DNA of 64,000 nucleotides, taken from positions 8,789,452 to 8,853,451 of the forward strand of contig OU862933.1 of assembly GCA_917880885.1 (NCBI GenBank). Direction: 5' to 3'. Source of the stretch: Limnephilus marmoratus (Eukaryota; Arthropoda; Insecta; Trichoptera; Limnephilidae). A program made the position numbers and the translations under genes. This document shows, piece after piece, positions 41,785 through 53,575 of the stretch; the first letter of the stretch is position 1; each line of letters opens with the position of its first letter. Below the pieces are notes generated by a model. It was not told where the DNA came from. It made no database searches and worked only from the letters and a program-made list of their open reading frames with translations.

Positions 41785-42688
41785 TTAATAGCTAAAAAAT
41801 TGTTTAAATGGCTAGTTGTTTGAGCCTTTTTCACATTTTTGATTTTGCCAATTTGAAATTTTTAACTTCTGCCTTATCAAATATTGACTACTCGTTGTAA
41901 ACGATGCTCGTGAAATAATATTGTTAAGAAAAACTTGGTGTGTCCTGTTCATACCTAGTTCGATCGGTGCATAATATCACAAGGGTAATAATCTAAGTTT
42001 TCATCATATTAAGTTCGCATCGTTATTAATAGATTGTTTATTTTACTTAGCGTCTCATTTATTCGTGGGACTACGTTTACTACTAATAAATATAGGATAT
42101 GGAAAATGGTTGATGGTTATATAACATGAATATATCTATCAGTGTATATAACTCAGTCCTCAAGATTGTCACATTCAGAAAAAATGTGTTAATAACCATC
42201 AGTATTTTATATGAATATTATTCAGCAAGTCAAAAAACCAAAGTCTAAATAACCTACTTACCCGCATTGGCTTCAAACTCTAAATTGTGAAATACTAATT
42301 ATGTAATTGTTTTCATTTTTATTAAAGTCTTAACGAAACACGCTATATATAAGTTATACATATGAGTGAGTTCTGTGATGAGTCAACTAAGATTGGTAGA
42401 CATAATATAACAATATCCTGACTCTTCAAAAATAATGTAACATGATATTGAACTTTCCGAAGTTGAGAAAATTCTCAATATTCGACCCACATTCAATTAC
42501 TTATGGAATCGAAATATCGAAAAAAACGGTACCGTCGCGGCCAGGATACAAATTTTGGAAATCTAGCCGCTCAAAACCTGTGTCTGATCTACCGCAGCAA
42601 TCGCCTGCCAGGCTTTGAAAATAATTAATACACATATGTCTACATATGAAATTGGTTGGCCAACACTTGTTTCTTCATAAGAAACCAT
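41785..42688. other. no feature recognised
   Basis: AT-rich; no frame, box or inverted repeat was noticed. Confidence 0.4.
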
Positions 42689-42691
42689 TTA

Positions 42692-42855
42692 GGGAACGTA
42701 CCCATACTACGTGACCAACTTTTTGCAATTTTTAACCCCCCCCCCCCCCCCTCCGGTGACCAAAAACCTAAGCAAACCGCCGCTCATTTGTATGGAGCGT
42801 GACATTTTGAAGACCCCCCCCCCCTAAACGTGTCACGTAGTATGGGTACGTTCCC
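42692..42855. mobile_element. 164-bp MITE with TTA target duplication
   Basis: Inverted ends start GGGAACGTACCCATACTACG and match for 24 bp. TTA lies on both sides (42689-42691 and 42856-42858). Two poly(C) tracts are inside (42737-42751 and 42816-42827). A 3-bp TTA/TWA duplication is typical of PIF/Harbinger-type elements, though a TA target (Tc1/mariner) cannot be excluded. Confidence 0.8.
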
Positions 42856-42904
42856 TTATCTACTATTCATATCTTGGATATCTACCATTAGATAGCCGAT
42901 CATG

Positions 42905-43105
42905 GTTGATATTTGTCACATGGCAACAGGTCGTTTCTACGACTCATATTTGAGTTCAACAAATCGGCTTTGAATGATTTAACGGATTTGTGTTTCCTCC
43001 CTCCTACAACAAGTTCAGAAGTTCACATGCCATCCCTAAAGAATATATAAGCCCTGAGCTAAATTATTTTCCACATGGCCTCCTGTGTGGAATTAATGTT
43101 AAAAA
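42905..43105 (+). pseudogene. LINE L-d 3'-end fragment
   Basis: 'gatatttgtcacatggcaac', 'tcggctttgaatgattta' and 'gtgtttcctccctcctacaa' match 23450-23550. The 3' hairpin sequence with 'cctcctgtgtgga' and a short A tail follow. Heavily mutated. Confidence 0.75.
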
Positions 43106-43144
43106 AGTTATTTCTGAAGATCTAGACATATTAAATTTGTTTCA

Positions 43145-43880
43145 CTTTATTTATTTATTTATTTAACGCCCAATGGGCTTTTACATTTTGGTAGTACAAA
43201 TGATTCATGACAGATTATTTAACATATACAGAATAATAAAAATAAAATTTGATAAAAAACCACACAAGTCATAAAAATACAAAAATACAGCGATTTCATA
43301 GGTTTTCAGAAAAACAGATAGGTTTAGGAACAGTTTTGGAAAAATAAGTTTTTTAAAAGATCAACAAATTTCGCCAAGTTTATGTCAATATCACCTAAGT
43401 ACTGATTTCCCATAGTGTGAAATTGTTGTATCGGAGAGTGGGCAATGTAGTTCCGCTTATGAATGCTACAGTAGAATAGTGTATTTTGTCGTGTAGTTAC
43501 TGTCGGTATTCGTAAGTTTATGAGTTGCAGTAGTTCGCAACAGTCAAATTTAGAGTTAAGTATTTTGAATAAAAATGTTAAGTCGTTTATTTTACGTCTG
43601 TCTTCTAGTGTGTGTATTTAATAATAAATTATATTTCAAGTCTTCTAGTGGGATATTTAATTTAAAATTTATAAAACGCAGAAATTTTTTTTGTATTCGC
43701 TCAATGTTATTAATGTGAATTTTGTAATATGGAGACCAAACTACCGAGTTATATTCCATTAGACTTCTAACTAGAGATACATGTAATAATTTAATGACTT
43801 GTATAAAGTTTTTGGTTGTTCTTAGTACGAAGCCTAGTGTTTTCATACCTTTGTTTACACTTGTAGCAGATACCTTCTGA
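43145..43880 (-). pseudogene. CR1/Jockey-type LINE C-terminal remnant (family L-h)
   Basis: Minus frame 43846-43592 with FIQVIKLLHVSLVRSLMEYN, SVVWSPYYKIHINNIERIQK and KFLRFINFK, the usual 'L...LVRS.LEY...VW.P......LE.VQ..F.R' block downstream of the catalytic domain. The sense 3' end has 'gcccattgggcgttaaat' and a (TAAA)n tail at 43150. The frame breaks near 43592. Confidence 0.85.
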
Positions 43881-43884
43881 ATGC

Positions 43885-44325
43885 ATTGTCTAATTGCGGC
43901 GAAACCAATGTATTCAATTAGATGGTTTTAATAACATTTCAATGTGCTCGTAATACAAAATGTAAAGTTATTATTCACAGGTAAGGAACCGGTTCAAAAA
44001 TATCCTCCCTGTTTTGGTAAGTTCAAGGTATAAGGTTGTCTAATGTTAAATAGATCAACCTACGCACTATTCGTAACGCTCTACTCCTTACTTCCACCCA
44101 GATGATAAATCCCTAGTGTCAACCTTCATAATGCCGAGAAATGCCTGTAACATGAGTGGGAATTAAATCAGTGTGGATTATTATCGATGTGCATTAGAGT
44201 GGGCCGATTTCGTTTAACAATTGTTTACAATATTTGAAAAACTTTTAGTAAAATATCCTTTTTAATTATCCAATATTGTTCATTTCACACAAAACTTTAA
44301 CTAACTAACCATCACGCCGTTTCCC
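43885..44325. other. no feature recognised
   Basis: Mixed AT-rich sequence; no gene or named repeat. Confidence 0.4.
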
Positions 44326-44329
44326 CGCA

Positions 44330-45070
44330 GGGGTGGGCAGAAAGAACGGACAGCCAAACAACTCGGTCTTGGCACACACTCTTTACCTCATTCACATTCA
44401 TATATACCTACTCTTCTATTATTCTGGCTCTTGACATAGCCCGTCTCAAGTATCTGATTCTCTTGATCGTGCCATGTCTTCCTCGGGCGTTCCCGACTTC
44501 TACCATTCACATTTCGTCATATATTCTTCTTACATTACTTTCTTCATTCATTCGCTCTACACGCCCAAACCATCTGAGGGTCCTTTTCTTAATCTTACTC
44601 ATTATGCTTACATCAGCCTTGCATTCTTTGCCGATCTCCACATTTCTCACACGATCATACATGGTTTTACCACACTACGCCTCAGGGATCTTATTTCTAC
44701 AGCATTCAGTCTGCTTTCATTCTTCCTCTGCCAGTTCCATGCCTCACTGCCATACACCAAGACTCTATTGTGGACTGCTAGCTTCGCTTCTTTTGACAGT
44801 GTTTTATTAGCTCCAACTGCATGCAGTCCTCCATTAATGGAGTTACCTGCATTTGCCCTTCTTTCAATATCTCTATCAGCCTTCCAATCTCTCGTAAACA
44901 TGCTACCTAGATACACAAACTCATCCACCTGCTCCAAGTTTTCATCATTCACAACTATATTGCACACTGTTTTCGTACTCTTTCTTTCAAACTGACTTTA
45001 GACTTACTTACATTCATCATTAACTCATTCTTCATACACACTTCGTTCATCCTAGACACGAGAGACTGTA
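44330..45070 (-). pseudogene. RTE-like LINE remnant (family L-i)
   Basis: Minus frame 44967-44647 with DENLEQVDEFVYLGSMFTRD, DIERRANAGNSINGGLHAVG and LAVHNRVLVYGSEAWNWQ. The order 'F.YLGS.....DI..R...' then 'LYGSE.W' is the C-terminal organisation of RTE/BovB-type ORF2. Downstream sequence towards 44340 keeps a frame-shifted 'R-R-x-R-Y' region. The longer plus-strand frames (44463-44995) are antisense shadows. Confidence 0.8.
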
Positions 45071-45594
45071 AATACGAATTTTGCAAAAATTGATAATTAC
45101 CAAACACAGAGATGGGTGTGCCAGTTCTAATGATTTCCGTGTTTACTGACTGTGCTTGACGTACATATTATGTATTAAATTATTTACATTTACTTATTTG
45201 TATTTAATAACATTTTTTAATAAACCAATATCTGTTTTTCTTAAAACCATTCAAATCAAGTTCGATTCACTCCTGAATCTAAGCGCATGTATGTTTTATG
45301 AATAAAACATTAAAATTGAATACCATTACATGGAGCAAGCTCTGTGGAGTTGTAAGGAAGACTTGCGCCATACATCTTCGTCTTGACAGCTCAAAAACCA
45401 TGAGAATCTGGAACATTATTGCGGGAAGATAGATATTGAAATGCATTATTCTGATAGAGTAGTAGTATTTAATGAAAACATAAAGATATGACTTAAAAAC
45501 ATAATTAAAATAATGGATAAAGCATTACTCTATTAACATTTTGCATGCTACTGAAAGACACTGGAGCTATATAATCCGCTATATAATCAATTAC

Positions 45595-46600
45595 CCTTCT
45601 CTAGAAAAACAGAACAAATTAAGTATCTAGGAATCGTAATTGACCATAACCTAAAATGGACACATCATATCAAACAAATCATATAATCATATAAATAATA
45701 ACCTCAACACAGGCTTGTCCTAGTGAGGTAACAAATTGTATTGTAAACATTTTACCTGCAGTGTAAAGAAACAATAAATAAATAAAATCACAAATAGACT
45801 CCTCAAAACAATACACATTTTCCTAAACATAAGAAATATATAAAAAATAAAACAAATGAAAACAATATATTTTGCACTTTGTCAATCAATAATAGAATAT
45901 GGCATAATTGTCTGGGGAGGAGCAACAAACTCAGCTATCGTTCACTTAGAAATCGCACAGAAATTAATATTAAAGGTAATTTTTAAAAAACATAGACTAA
46001 CTGATACAGACCAAATATTCAACAGTTTTAACGTACTAGATATAGGCCAAGTATACGTTAAAACTCTACTAAACTACATTTTCTACCAAAAAACAAATTT
46101 CAACAATCTCAAAATATCACTAACAGACCAGTAAGACAATCGTACAAAAATAACATAAAAACTCCGACATTGAATACAAGCTTTGGAAAAAGGCACTATA
46201 AATATCATGCTATAAAAGCATTCAACAGTCTTACCCATGAAAATAAAATAGAAGAAAACAAAAATAAATTCATACTCAAAATTAAAAATTGGATTAAAGA
46301 ACAAAAAAGACAATATTTCCAAAATCTCATTACATAATAAGAATAAAACACATACACGTAACAAACAAAAATAAATATAAAACACATCATTTTAAAAATA
46401 CATTTTACCTAAATTATAAATTTTTATTTTTAGTTTAATTTTAGCTTTTTTTATGCAGCATTATTTTTATATTATTTTTAATGTAATATGTATAAATTTT
46501 TGTTTTATAAAATGGGGGCCTCAGCACAGATGACCTACCCAGTGAGGCCGACATTGAATTGTATTTAAAAATGTTAGATATTATGTCAAATAAATAAATA
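45595..46600 (+). pseudogene. CR1/Jockey-type LINE, C-terminal third of ORF2 (family L-e)
   Basis: The start (45600-45690) reads KTEQIKYLGIVIDHNLKWTH, the conserved 'YLG..ID..L.W..H' block. After a broken segment, the frame 45856-46134 gives TIYFALCQSIIEYGIIVWGG and LEIAQKLILKVI. A 3' UTR with 'aaaatgggggcctcagcac' ends at about 46600 with (AAAT)n. Stops and an internal disruption (45690-45850) make it inactive. The 15815-16120 fragment is the same family. Confidence 0.88.
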
Positions 46601-46604
46601 ATTT

Positions 46605-47140
46605 CTGCCATGAACGCTTGGAAAATTTTAAGCGTTCGGTTTGGAAATTTCTCGCCCTCTTTCGAAAAAATTATACCTTAAATTTTTAATATGGAGACGT
46701 TTATATTGCTTAATGAGTTAGATAGCCCCGGAATTCACAGATATTTTACCGTTTATCCCATATTTTTAAGATTCACATATATATTTTTTTAAATCGTTAA
46801 ATTTATAAATTCGTGAATAATTGAGCAAAATTATATGTTATTATGACTTCCGTATTATTAAATAATATGGTCAAGTTGATAATGACAGATATAAATTTAA
46901 ATTCTTACATTAATTTTTTAATGCGTAAAAAGTCGAACCAAATGATCATTGATTTGTAAGAATTTTTTTTTTCAATTATTTCGGTTCGCGGAATGTCACT
47001 TACAAGTAATTCAGAAGAGAAGCGAGACAACTCTTGTTAAAGTGTGAAACTAAGAAGTTAGCTTTGAGATTAATCGAAGATTCTCTAACCCGCGGGAACA
47101 TTTGAAATAATTCCAATAAATGTCTCCTTTAAAAGAAGTA
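46605..47140. other. no feature recognised
   Basis: AT-rich, no named repeat. Confidence 0.4.
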
Positions 47141-47147
47141 ACATTTA

Positions 47148-47455
47148 AAATTGGTCACATTTTGTCACATTTGGACACAAATTCAAATTGGCCGAATTTT
47201 GTTACTTTTCGACACAATTTCAAATGTGGCCCTCAAATTGGCCACATTTTGTTACATTTGGACACAAATTCAAATTGGCCACATTTTGTTACTTTTGGAC
47301 ACAATTTCAAATTGACCTTCAAATTGGTCAGATTTTGTTACTTTTGGATACAATTTCAAATTGGCCACATTTTGTTACATTTGGATACAAATTCAAATTG
47401 GCCCCATTTTTCCAGCGGATGGTCGAAGATATTTCCAAATTGGCCAAAATGTGGC
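47148..47455. repeat. about 38-bp minisatellite
   Basis: Units of the form 'ttggccacattttgttac' + 'ttttggacacaa(a/t)ttcaaa' repeat about seven times, with 'tggccctcaaa'-type spacer insertions. Frames of 156 and 162 codons arise because stop codons are absent from the unit; the repeated peptides differ by frame, which argues against coding. Confidence 0.8.
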
Positions 47456-47459
47456 CAAA

Positions 47460-48385
47460 ACACTCCAGGTACAAGAAGCTTGGGAGTATTTTTTTATTTT
47501 TTATTTGCTATAATAATTTTTCATATTTTAATACATTATTTGATAATATGGGTCTCACCGAGTGCTTTACCCATGCTGAGAGTTTATTAGTGATGAAATC
47601 AAATATTGAAAAATCCATTTTTAAATACCTTCGCTCTACCACTGAGTTAATCCGATTCCATCTCCTTCGGTCATAGGCAAAGCTGAGAAACTGGTTTCAA
47701 TTCCTATATGCAACCAAATCTTTTTCTGCGCCACATTTTCCGTTTGAGAATTGATAATATAATATTCAAAGATTAAGTTTATTTAAAACAGACAATGATA
47801 ATTAACTTTTTTGTGAAATAATTATTTAAGATTATGAAATTCCGATTATGTATTGTATAGATTTGAGCAGTATTGATGGATAATCTGAATACATACTGAA
47901 AAGCGCATTATACGTCAGGCGTATCATTAAAAATGGATATAAAATAGACCGAAAAAAATTCGAACTTTCGCCACCCGAAGCGCTGTTATACCGTTAAAAA
48001 CTGTTCAAAGTTAAAATAATATAATATATCAATTGAAAAAGCTGTGATATAGGAACTCTTATTAGATATAACTAAGTGATATTAACATTGATAATATGAA
48101 CTATAGACCGCCCGCTACTCGTCGGTATCATTCTAACCATTAAAATAGATCTATTAGGTGTATTATATTATGATAATCAAATCATTGAGATCCCTAGGGT
48201 AGAATAATGCCAGAGATTATGAATGACTAGTCAACATAAACTACACATAAAATTTCTGTTTTTAATGATATCCCGTAGGGCCTCGAATTAATGCGGCATT
48301 CATCCTGATTATAGTGATTTTATTTATACCCCATATAATATTCCGCGACGTGACGCGTAGTCCGATCGTCGATAACTCAAAATTG
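47460..48385. other. no feature recognised
   Basis: AT-rich. The frames continuing from the minisatellite carry no motif. Confidence 0.4.
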
Positions 48386-48389
48386 TAAG

Positions 48390-48680
48390 CAAGGACGCAT
48401 CAGAGGCCCGCGGGAATATCTTCAGTTATCTCCTTATGCCTTTCGAACGGCTGATGTACAGCTAGCAAGAACGCGTAAGTGGCCTGCGGAAGTATGTGCA
48501 GTTATCTCCCTGAGCCTTTCAGTTGGTTGATGACAGGGAGTGTACAGAACCTCTATGAACCTCATATGTTCGTTAGGATGGGCCGTCAACGTACGAAAGT
48601 TATCTCCTGAATCCTTTCAACCGGTTGATGTGCAGAGTACAGAATCCCTACATCCGTTAGGCTGGGCTGATATATATTTT
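48390..48680. repeat. three degenerate repeats of 77-120 bp
   Basis: A block 'cagttatctcc..' + 'cctttcaaccggttgatg' recurs three times (about 48420, 48497 and 48598), with 'ggcc(c/t)gcggga/agtat' before the first two. GC-richer than its surroundings. Confidence 0.55.
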
Positions 48681-48868
48681 TAAATTTACTCCACACAGGG
48701 TCTCTTCTGAGGAAAATAATAACCCTCGGGGCTTTTGTCATTTTAGGGATGGTGTTAGGATGGTCGTTTTGAGGAGAGGAAGGAGCGATTATGGTACTTG
48801 AGAGATCCATGTTATAGGAGGGAGGAAACACGAAGGCTGGCAAATTGTTCCATAGCCGAGCCGTTTTT
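48675..48868 (-). pseudogene. LINE L-d 3' part (split copy)
   Basis: Minus: the end of ORF2 (ARLWNNLPAFVFPPSYNMDL) and the 3' hairpin region (gaggaaaataataaccctc). The upstream part is displaced by another LINE and resumes near 49488 (ggaactcgtcgaaacgat, in reverse). Confidence 0.75.
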
Positions 48869-49487
48869 TTTATACATTTATTCAGTTTATAATTTTGCAA
48901 TATTTCATCTTACATGAATTTGATTGTAAGAAATCTCTCATTTTTCCTATTTAATTAATACTACCTACATACTTTTAAGTTTTACATAGTAATTACTTAA
49001 AAGTATAATCCTTAATATTAAAATACTAATTATTATAAATTATAATGTTTATGAACATAATGTATGATAGTAATTTATAGGTACTTGTACACAATATTAT
49101 TTTAGGTATTTGATCAATATTCAATCTAGGTATTTGTATACAATATTATTTGCTTTCAAGTATAAGGTAGAATGATTTGACTTTAGTTTTGATTTTTGAA
49201 TAAGATGTCTCTTTTTTAATATTTTCAGGTAATGCGTTAAATATTTCCGGAATTTTATGCCTTTTTGTTCTATCACCGTATACATTTTGAGATATATTAA
49301 TAAAAAAACATTTCTGCTTCTCTATGCCTAGTAGGCTAGTTGTGGTTTACAGGTTTTTTGAATTCTGTATTCCAGAATTCATCTAGCGTTAATTGGTAAT
49401 CTATCTTACTATGTATTGAGAACACATTACACAAGGAAAACATTTTTTTATAATCGCCTTCACATATTTGAACTTTTCTTTTGCACT
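48869..49487 (-). pseudogene. CR1/Jockey-type LINE fragment nested in L-d (family L-g)
   Basis: The minus strand near 49260-49135 reads GDRTKRHKIPEIFNALPENI, then a lysine-rich end and stop, the typical ORF2 terminus ('R..H.IP..FN.LP..I'). The poly(A) end lies against L-d at 48869. No reverse-transcriptase core. Confidence 0.7.
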
Positions 49488-49524
49488 CAAGGAACTCGTC
49501 GAAACGATCCTATATAATGATATG

Positions 49525-50915
49525 AAAAGGATGATCTATTGTATTATTGATATATACCTACACTTTTCTTGGGGGTCTCAAAATTAACGTTGGAACTATC
49601 AAGTCGTGCACCGAGGATTTAATATAATACTCGAAGGTCAATGTTGAAATTTTTTTCTTTTATCGTGTTCTTGGGTTCTCACTATTTTAGAAAGTGTATA
49701 GCTTATATTATGTTTATAGCAATCCTTTTTAATATGGGATATAATAATGTGTACTTTTGTCGCGGTTACTTTGTCCCGGTGACTAGCTATCACTGGATCC
49801 CGGTGGATCCGAGGAACCGGCTTGTTTGCGCATCTTTATATGGGATTGATTGGGTATTGCATTCGCAGACTTGGTGGGTAGATATGTCAAAATCCTGAAT
49901 TTATCCCACCTACCTGATCTTTCCTTCCCAAATGTCATCATAAAAATTGTTGCAAGAAATACTCAACTTTGGAGAGGTGACAGTATGCTTTCCTGCTCAG
50001 TACAAAATTACATCTCAGACAGGGCGCATGTATCGTAACCTCTTACTGTAAGAATATTGCGATTTTTAAATAAAAAAAAGTGAGAAGTGTGCAACAAAAC
50101 TGGAGATCAGCGAGGCCCCATCTGCAACGGTGAGTCCTATTTTCCTTATTCCAATCTGTGCTTATCTAATTTTCCAAATGCACAGATCTGTACTATCGAC
50201 TGACTATCCATCAGGTTTTGCGAGTGTATGCTATTTAATCGTCCCATATAACTTAGCGATTTCACGTAGTTTCGGGACTGGTCCTTCGAGGGCTGCGTGG
50301 GCTTTGCTCTGCAGCATTTACCGCCAATTATCAGTGGAGTCGCAGTTTCGCGACACCACGGCTATTTTTGGAACCAGTTCATATCGGATTTATAAAATGG
50401 CAACCAACACTCAAACTGGGCAAAGCCTAACCCAAAAGCCGCTCGCAGGGCCTAGTAGCAAAAACCTGCTAGCTTAATAAAAATATCCGTGATGTGCAGT
50501 GGAGTAAGTAATAATATTTGCCTGTCCCATCAGCTTATAGTCTAGGACTTGTCTCTAGATTATATAATCAGCTCCGTACTTATCTAGAGATGTTATCCCG
50601 ATTCATTTTGTATACCAGTCGCTTCAGCGCCCGGCTTTATTAAGTAATTATAAGTTTTTCAGAGATTACTTAAGATAAAATTAATACGTGGAACATGTTT
50701 CATGAAGCCAACTGCCGATCCCAATTAGATTCGCCGTATCATAAATTGGAGAGATGGAGTGGATAAAGTTGCGCAATCAATCACAAGGAATATTACGAGA
50801 TCGAAATGGAGATTTAAGAAAAGTCGTTTTTCTGTTATATAATAATGATGTATCTGCCTGAATGAGAATTATTTAAATTATAATATTTTGTGGTGCTTTA
50901 TAAAAAAAGTACCTA
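49525..50915. other. unassigned; several open frames without family
   Basis: The frames 49641-49898 and 50130-50477 (115 codons, ending MATNTQTGQSLTQKPLAG...) are open. They match nothing I recognise and have no signal or domain. They could be host or element 5' UTR sequence. Confidence 0.2.
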
Positions 50916-50919
50916 CATA

Positions 50920-51449
50920 TAGGGATGCAAGGTTTTTAAAAATATCGATATATCGACATCGATATATATCGAATTAGGTCGATATTGATATATCGATATT
51001 TCTTCTTTTTTTTAAAAGCTTGTAGAAATCCAAAGTAGTTAACGTTATATCTTTTATCGATTATGTCTGGATATAATTTTTTATACTACCCCATGTGAAT
51101 AATCACATAATTTCGTTAGGTATTTAAAATGAGGTTTATTTTTATAAATTAATTTAAAAAAATATTAATTCCAGTATTTTGTACTAGCTTTCGTAACTAT
51201 TTATTAATTAATTATGTATTAAATAGTAACTTTGACAGTCTGCCTCCTTGTAGCCGGTTTCTGCTTTGAGTTATAGTGGCTTCTGCCTTTATAAAAATAA
51301 AAAAAAAATCGATATTTCGATACGATATATTGAGATTTTGGATATTGATATATCGATATCGGCGTATTTTCGATATCGAAAAATATCGATATTTTTAGGG
51401 GTCGATATATCGATATTTATCGGTTTTCCGATATATCGTTGCATCCCTA
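50920..51449. mobile_element. 530-bp hAT-like element rich in ATCGAT motifs
   Basis: The ends are inverted: TAGGGATGCAA at 50920 and the complement TTGCATCCCTA ending 51449. Subterminal zones are packed with 'gatatatcgatatt' repeats. The interior is AT-rich, non-coding. A clean 8-bp target duplication is not visible (cctacata against ccatagta). Confidence 0.7.
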
Positions 51450-51484
51450 CCATAGTAATCACGCTGGTTTTCCGGTACTTTTTT

Positions 51485-51835
51485 TTACATTAGTTCCTCA
51501 CAGGAAGCCCTGAGGAATATATTTCCCTTCGGGGCCTATGTCATCTTTGGGGATGCTGTATGGAGAGTCTTTTTAGGAAAAGAAGGAGAGGAAGTTCTGA
51601 GAAGGAAACGTGTATTAGGGGTGGGTAGGAATCTGGAGGTCAGTGTGTCCAGGAGTGACGGACGTATAAATCCATCAATCATGCAATCCGGTGCATGGCA
51701 ACGTTACGAGAGAGTACGGCTGGAGAAGTCAAAGGAATTATCTTAACTATTCTCTCCCGATCCGGCCTGCCATGCAGCTGGTGGGTAGACCTATCCGCCG
51801 CCAAGACCCGGACATAACTCACCCCATTAAACACT
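51485..51835 (-). mobile_element. SINE S2, minus, 5'-truncated
   Basis: From the poly(T) at 51480 through the 3' hairpin (ccctgaggaatatatttccc) and the central block to 'aagacccggacataactcac'. The first 100 bp of the family are missing. Confidence 0.8.
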
Positions 51836-51984
51836 ATTTTCTCAAAATATTTTTCTTGTCGAATAATTAATTAAAAATCTCGTGAAAAATTGCGTCTTAT
51901 CTTATTTTTTTTTTGTAAAATGAATATTTCAAAACTCGCTACGGTAATTATGCTCAGTGCTGAAAATAGCTGCAATAACAATTT

Positions 51985-52140
51985 TTTTTTAAAGAATGAC
52001 AAACATTCCCGGTTTACGAATAACCTGACAATATTTGAAATCTCCTACTACCACCACAGTCTACGAAAAATATTGCTTGTGTTGTGATGGAAGACTTACA
52101 CAGCTGAGGAATTGAACACACGACGCCTAGGTGTTGCTCG
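51985..52140 (-). mobile_element. SINE S4, minus
   Basis: In sense: head with 'gtgttcaattcctcag' (B-box-like) near 52120, then 'tagtaggagatttcaaatat', 'gtcaggttattcgtaaaccg' and 'ggaatgtttgtcattct'. Same family as 4721-4860. Confidence 0.65.
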
Positions 52141-52377
52141 GACTTTACGTAGAGTTTTTAGAAATTTCATGCAGACGGTGATCTTTCTTTTGTTTTTTCT
52201 GAATAAAACTCTTGATATACATAAACATCAAATCCACATCGCCCGCCCACTTCATACACTCTCCATTACTAAATTGATTAAAACGCTGTGCATGTTTTAA
52301 ATGCCAGAGATGTAATTTTTTTCTAGTATTTTCTGCTACGTTTCAAATGACAACCAAAGTGATATTATTTACATTTT

Positions 52378-52545
52378 TTTTTAAAGAAATACAAACATTC
52401 CCGGGTAACGAATAACCTGGTAACGAAAAAAATTTGAAAATCTATTACTACCACTACGGTAAGCGGAAAATGCTGCTTGTTTCGTGATGGAGGACTAATC
52501 CAGCCGAGGAATCGAACACGCCACGCCTGGGCGGAACCCAGTCGC
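52378..52545 (-). mobile_element. SINE S4, minus, second copy
   Basis: In sense: 'cgtgttcgattcctcggctg' (B box), 'cgcttaccgtagtggtagta' and 'ggttattcgttacccgggaa'. It lies in direct orientation to the previous copy, 390 bp away, with poor similarity between. Confidence 0.7.
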
Positions 52546-52659
52546 GATACCAACAGTGTTTTGACAAAAAACAAACATTTCTGGGCAAACATAAATCCGT
52601 AGTTACCATGTCGATAGCGGAAATTTAAAACGCTGCAAAAGGCAAAAATGCATAATTTT

Positions 52660-52850
52660 TAAACGACTTCAAAAAGGAGGAGGTTCTCAATTCGACTGTA
52701 TTTTTTTTATGTTTGTTTCCTCAGAACTTTCGACTAAGTGATCCGATATTGATGATTCTTTTTTATTTCAAAGCTGGTGCTCTCCGAGTGGTCCCATTTT
52801 AATTTGGTCCAGTTCCGACAATGGCATCCATGAGAAAACCATATAAGTCT
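52660..52850 (+). repeat. interspersed repeat with 'acgacttcaaaaaggagg' start
   Basis: Contains 'cgacttcaaaaaggaggagg', 'ttctcaattcgactgtat' and 'aagctggtgctctccgagtg', a combination met in many arthropod genomes. No coding region; parent element not identified. Confidence 0.5.
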
Positions 52851-53152
52851 TAAATTTGCATTAAGTATGTGCGCGACAAATGGACGAATAACTCAATATC
52901 ACGCCAACTGATTTCGATGATTCTTTTTTTATTGGAAAGGATGTACTTCAAGAGTAATTTGATGAGAGTTTGGTTAGGTTCTGATTATCGGATCCATGAC
53001 AAATTAACGAAACTTGGCCGAATGTTTGACTCTAGCGTCGTTATGGCCAAATTATATCTATCTCATATGAGCAGCACGTTTAGTAGGTCTACCCATATTC
53101 AGATAAATTAGTTAGTGTACTTCAGATTCACTAAAAATCAAAAAATATACAA

Positions 53153-53575
53153 AAATTTAACAAAACAAAAAAACGACTTCAAAAATTGCACTAAAAAGTA
53201 AAAAAATAATTTCATACTCTTCTACAACTTCATAATCAACTTACTTTTTCTACTCATCAATATGTAGGTACGATTGTTATTTTTGGAGTCGGTGTCAGCA
53301 AAGATACCCGGCCCGGCGTGTTCATTTGACAGCTCCCCTCACGCCGCGGCCCCACTCTCGCCTCTCGCCTCGTCAAGTCGACACAAGCACATCTCACCTA
53401 TAACTATGTATGTACCTTGACTGACACCGACTCCAAAAATAGCAATCGTACCTACATATTGCTGAGTAGAAAAAGTAAGTTGATTACGAAGTTGTAGAAG
53501 AGTATGAAATTATTTTTTTACTTTTTAGTGCAATTTTTTAATTCGTTTTTTTTTTGTTTTGTTAAAATTTTTGTT
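53153..53575. mobile_element. 423-bp foldback element with about 145-bp arms
   Basis: The left arm (about 53153-53300) and right arm (about 53423-53575) are near-perfect reverse complements, including 'acttactttttctac', 'tatgtaggtacgattg' and 'ttggagtcggtgtcag'. The loop of about 120 bp (53301-53422) is strikingly GC-rich (cccggcccggcgtg, cgccgcggccccactc) in AT-rich DNA. The outer ends start in A/T runs. Non-coding; superfamily unclear. Confidence 0.85.

Noticed and set aside
44463..44995. 115- and 173-codon plus-strand frames
   Set aside because: They are antisense to an RTE-like LINE whose minus frame carries recognisable motifs.
47120..47676. Overlapping frames of 156 and 162 codons
   Set aside because: They come from the 38-bp minisatellite; repeated peptides differ between frames and no domain is present.
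50130..50477. 115-codon plus frame
   Set aside because: Unrecognised and isolated; kept only as an unassigned stretch.
50912..51457. 8-bp duplication around the 50.9-kb hAT-like element
   Set aside because: cctacata and ccatagta agree at only four of eight positions.
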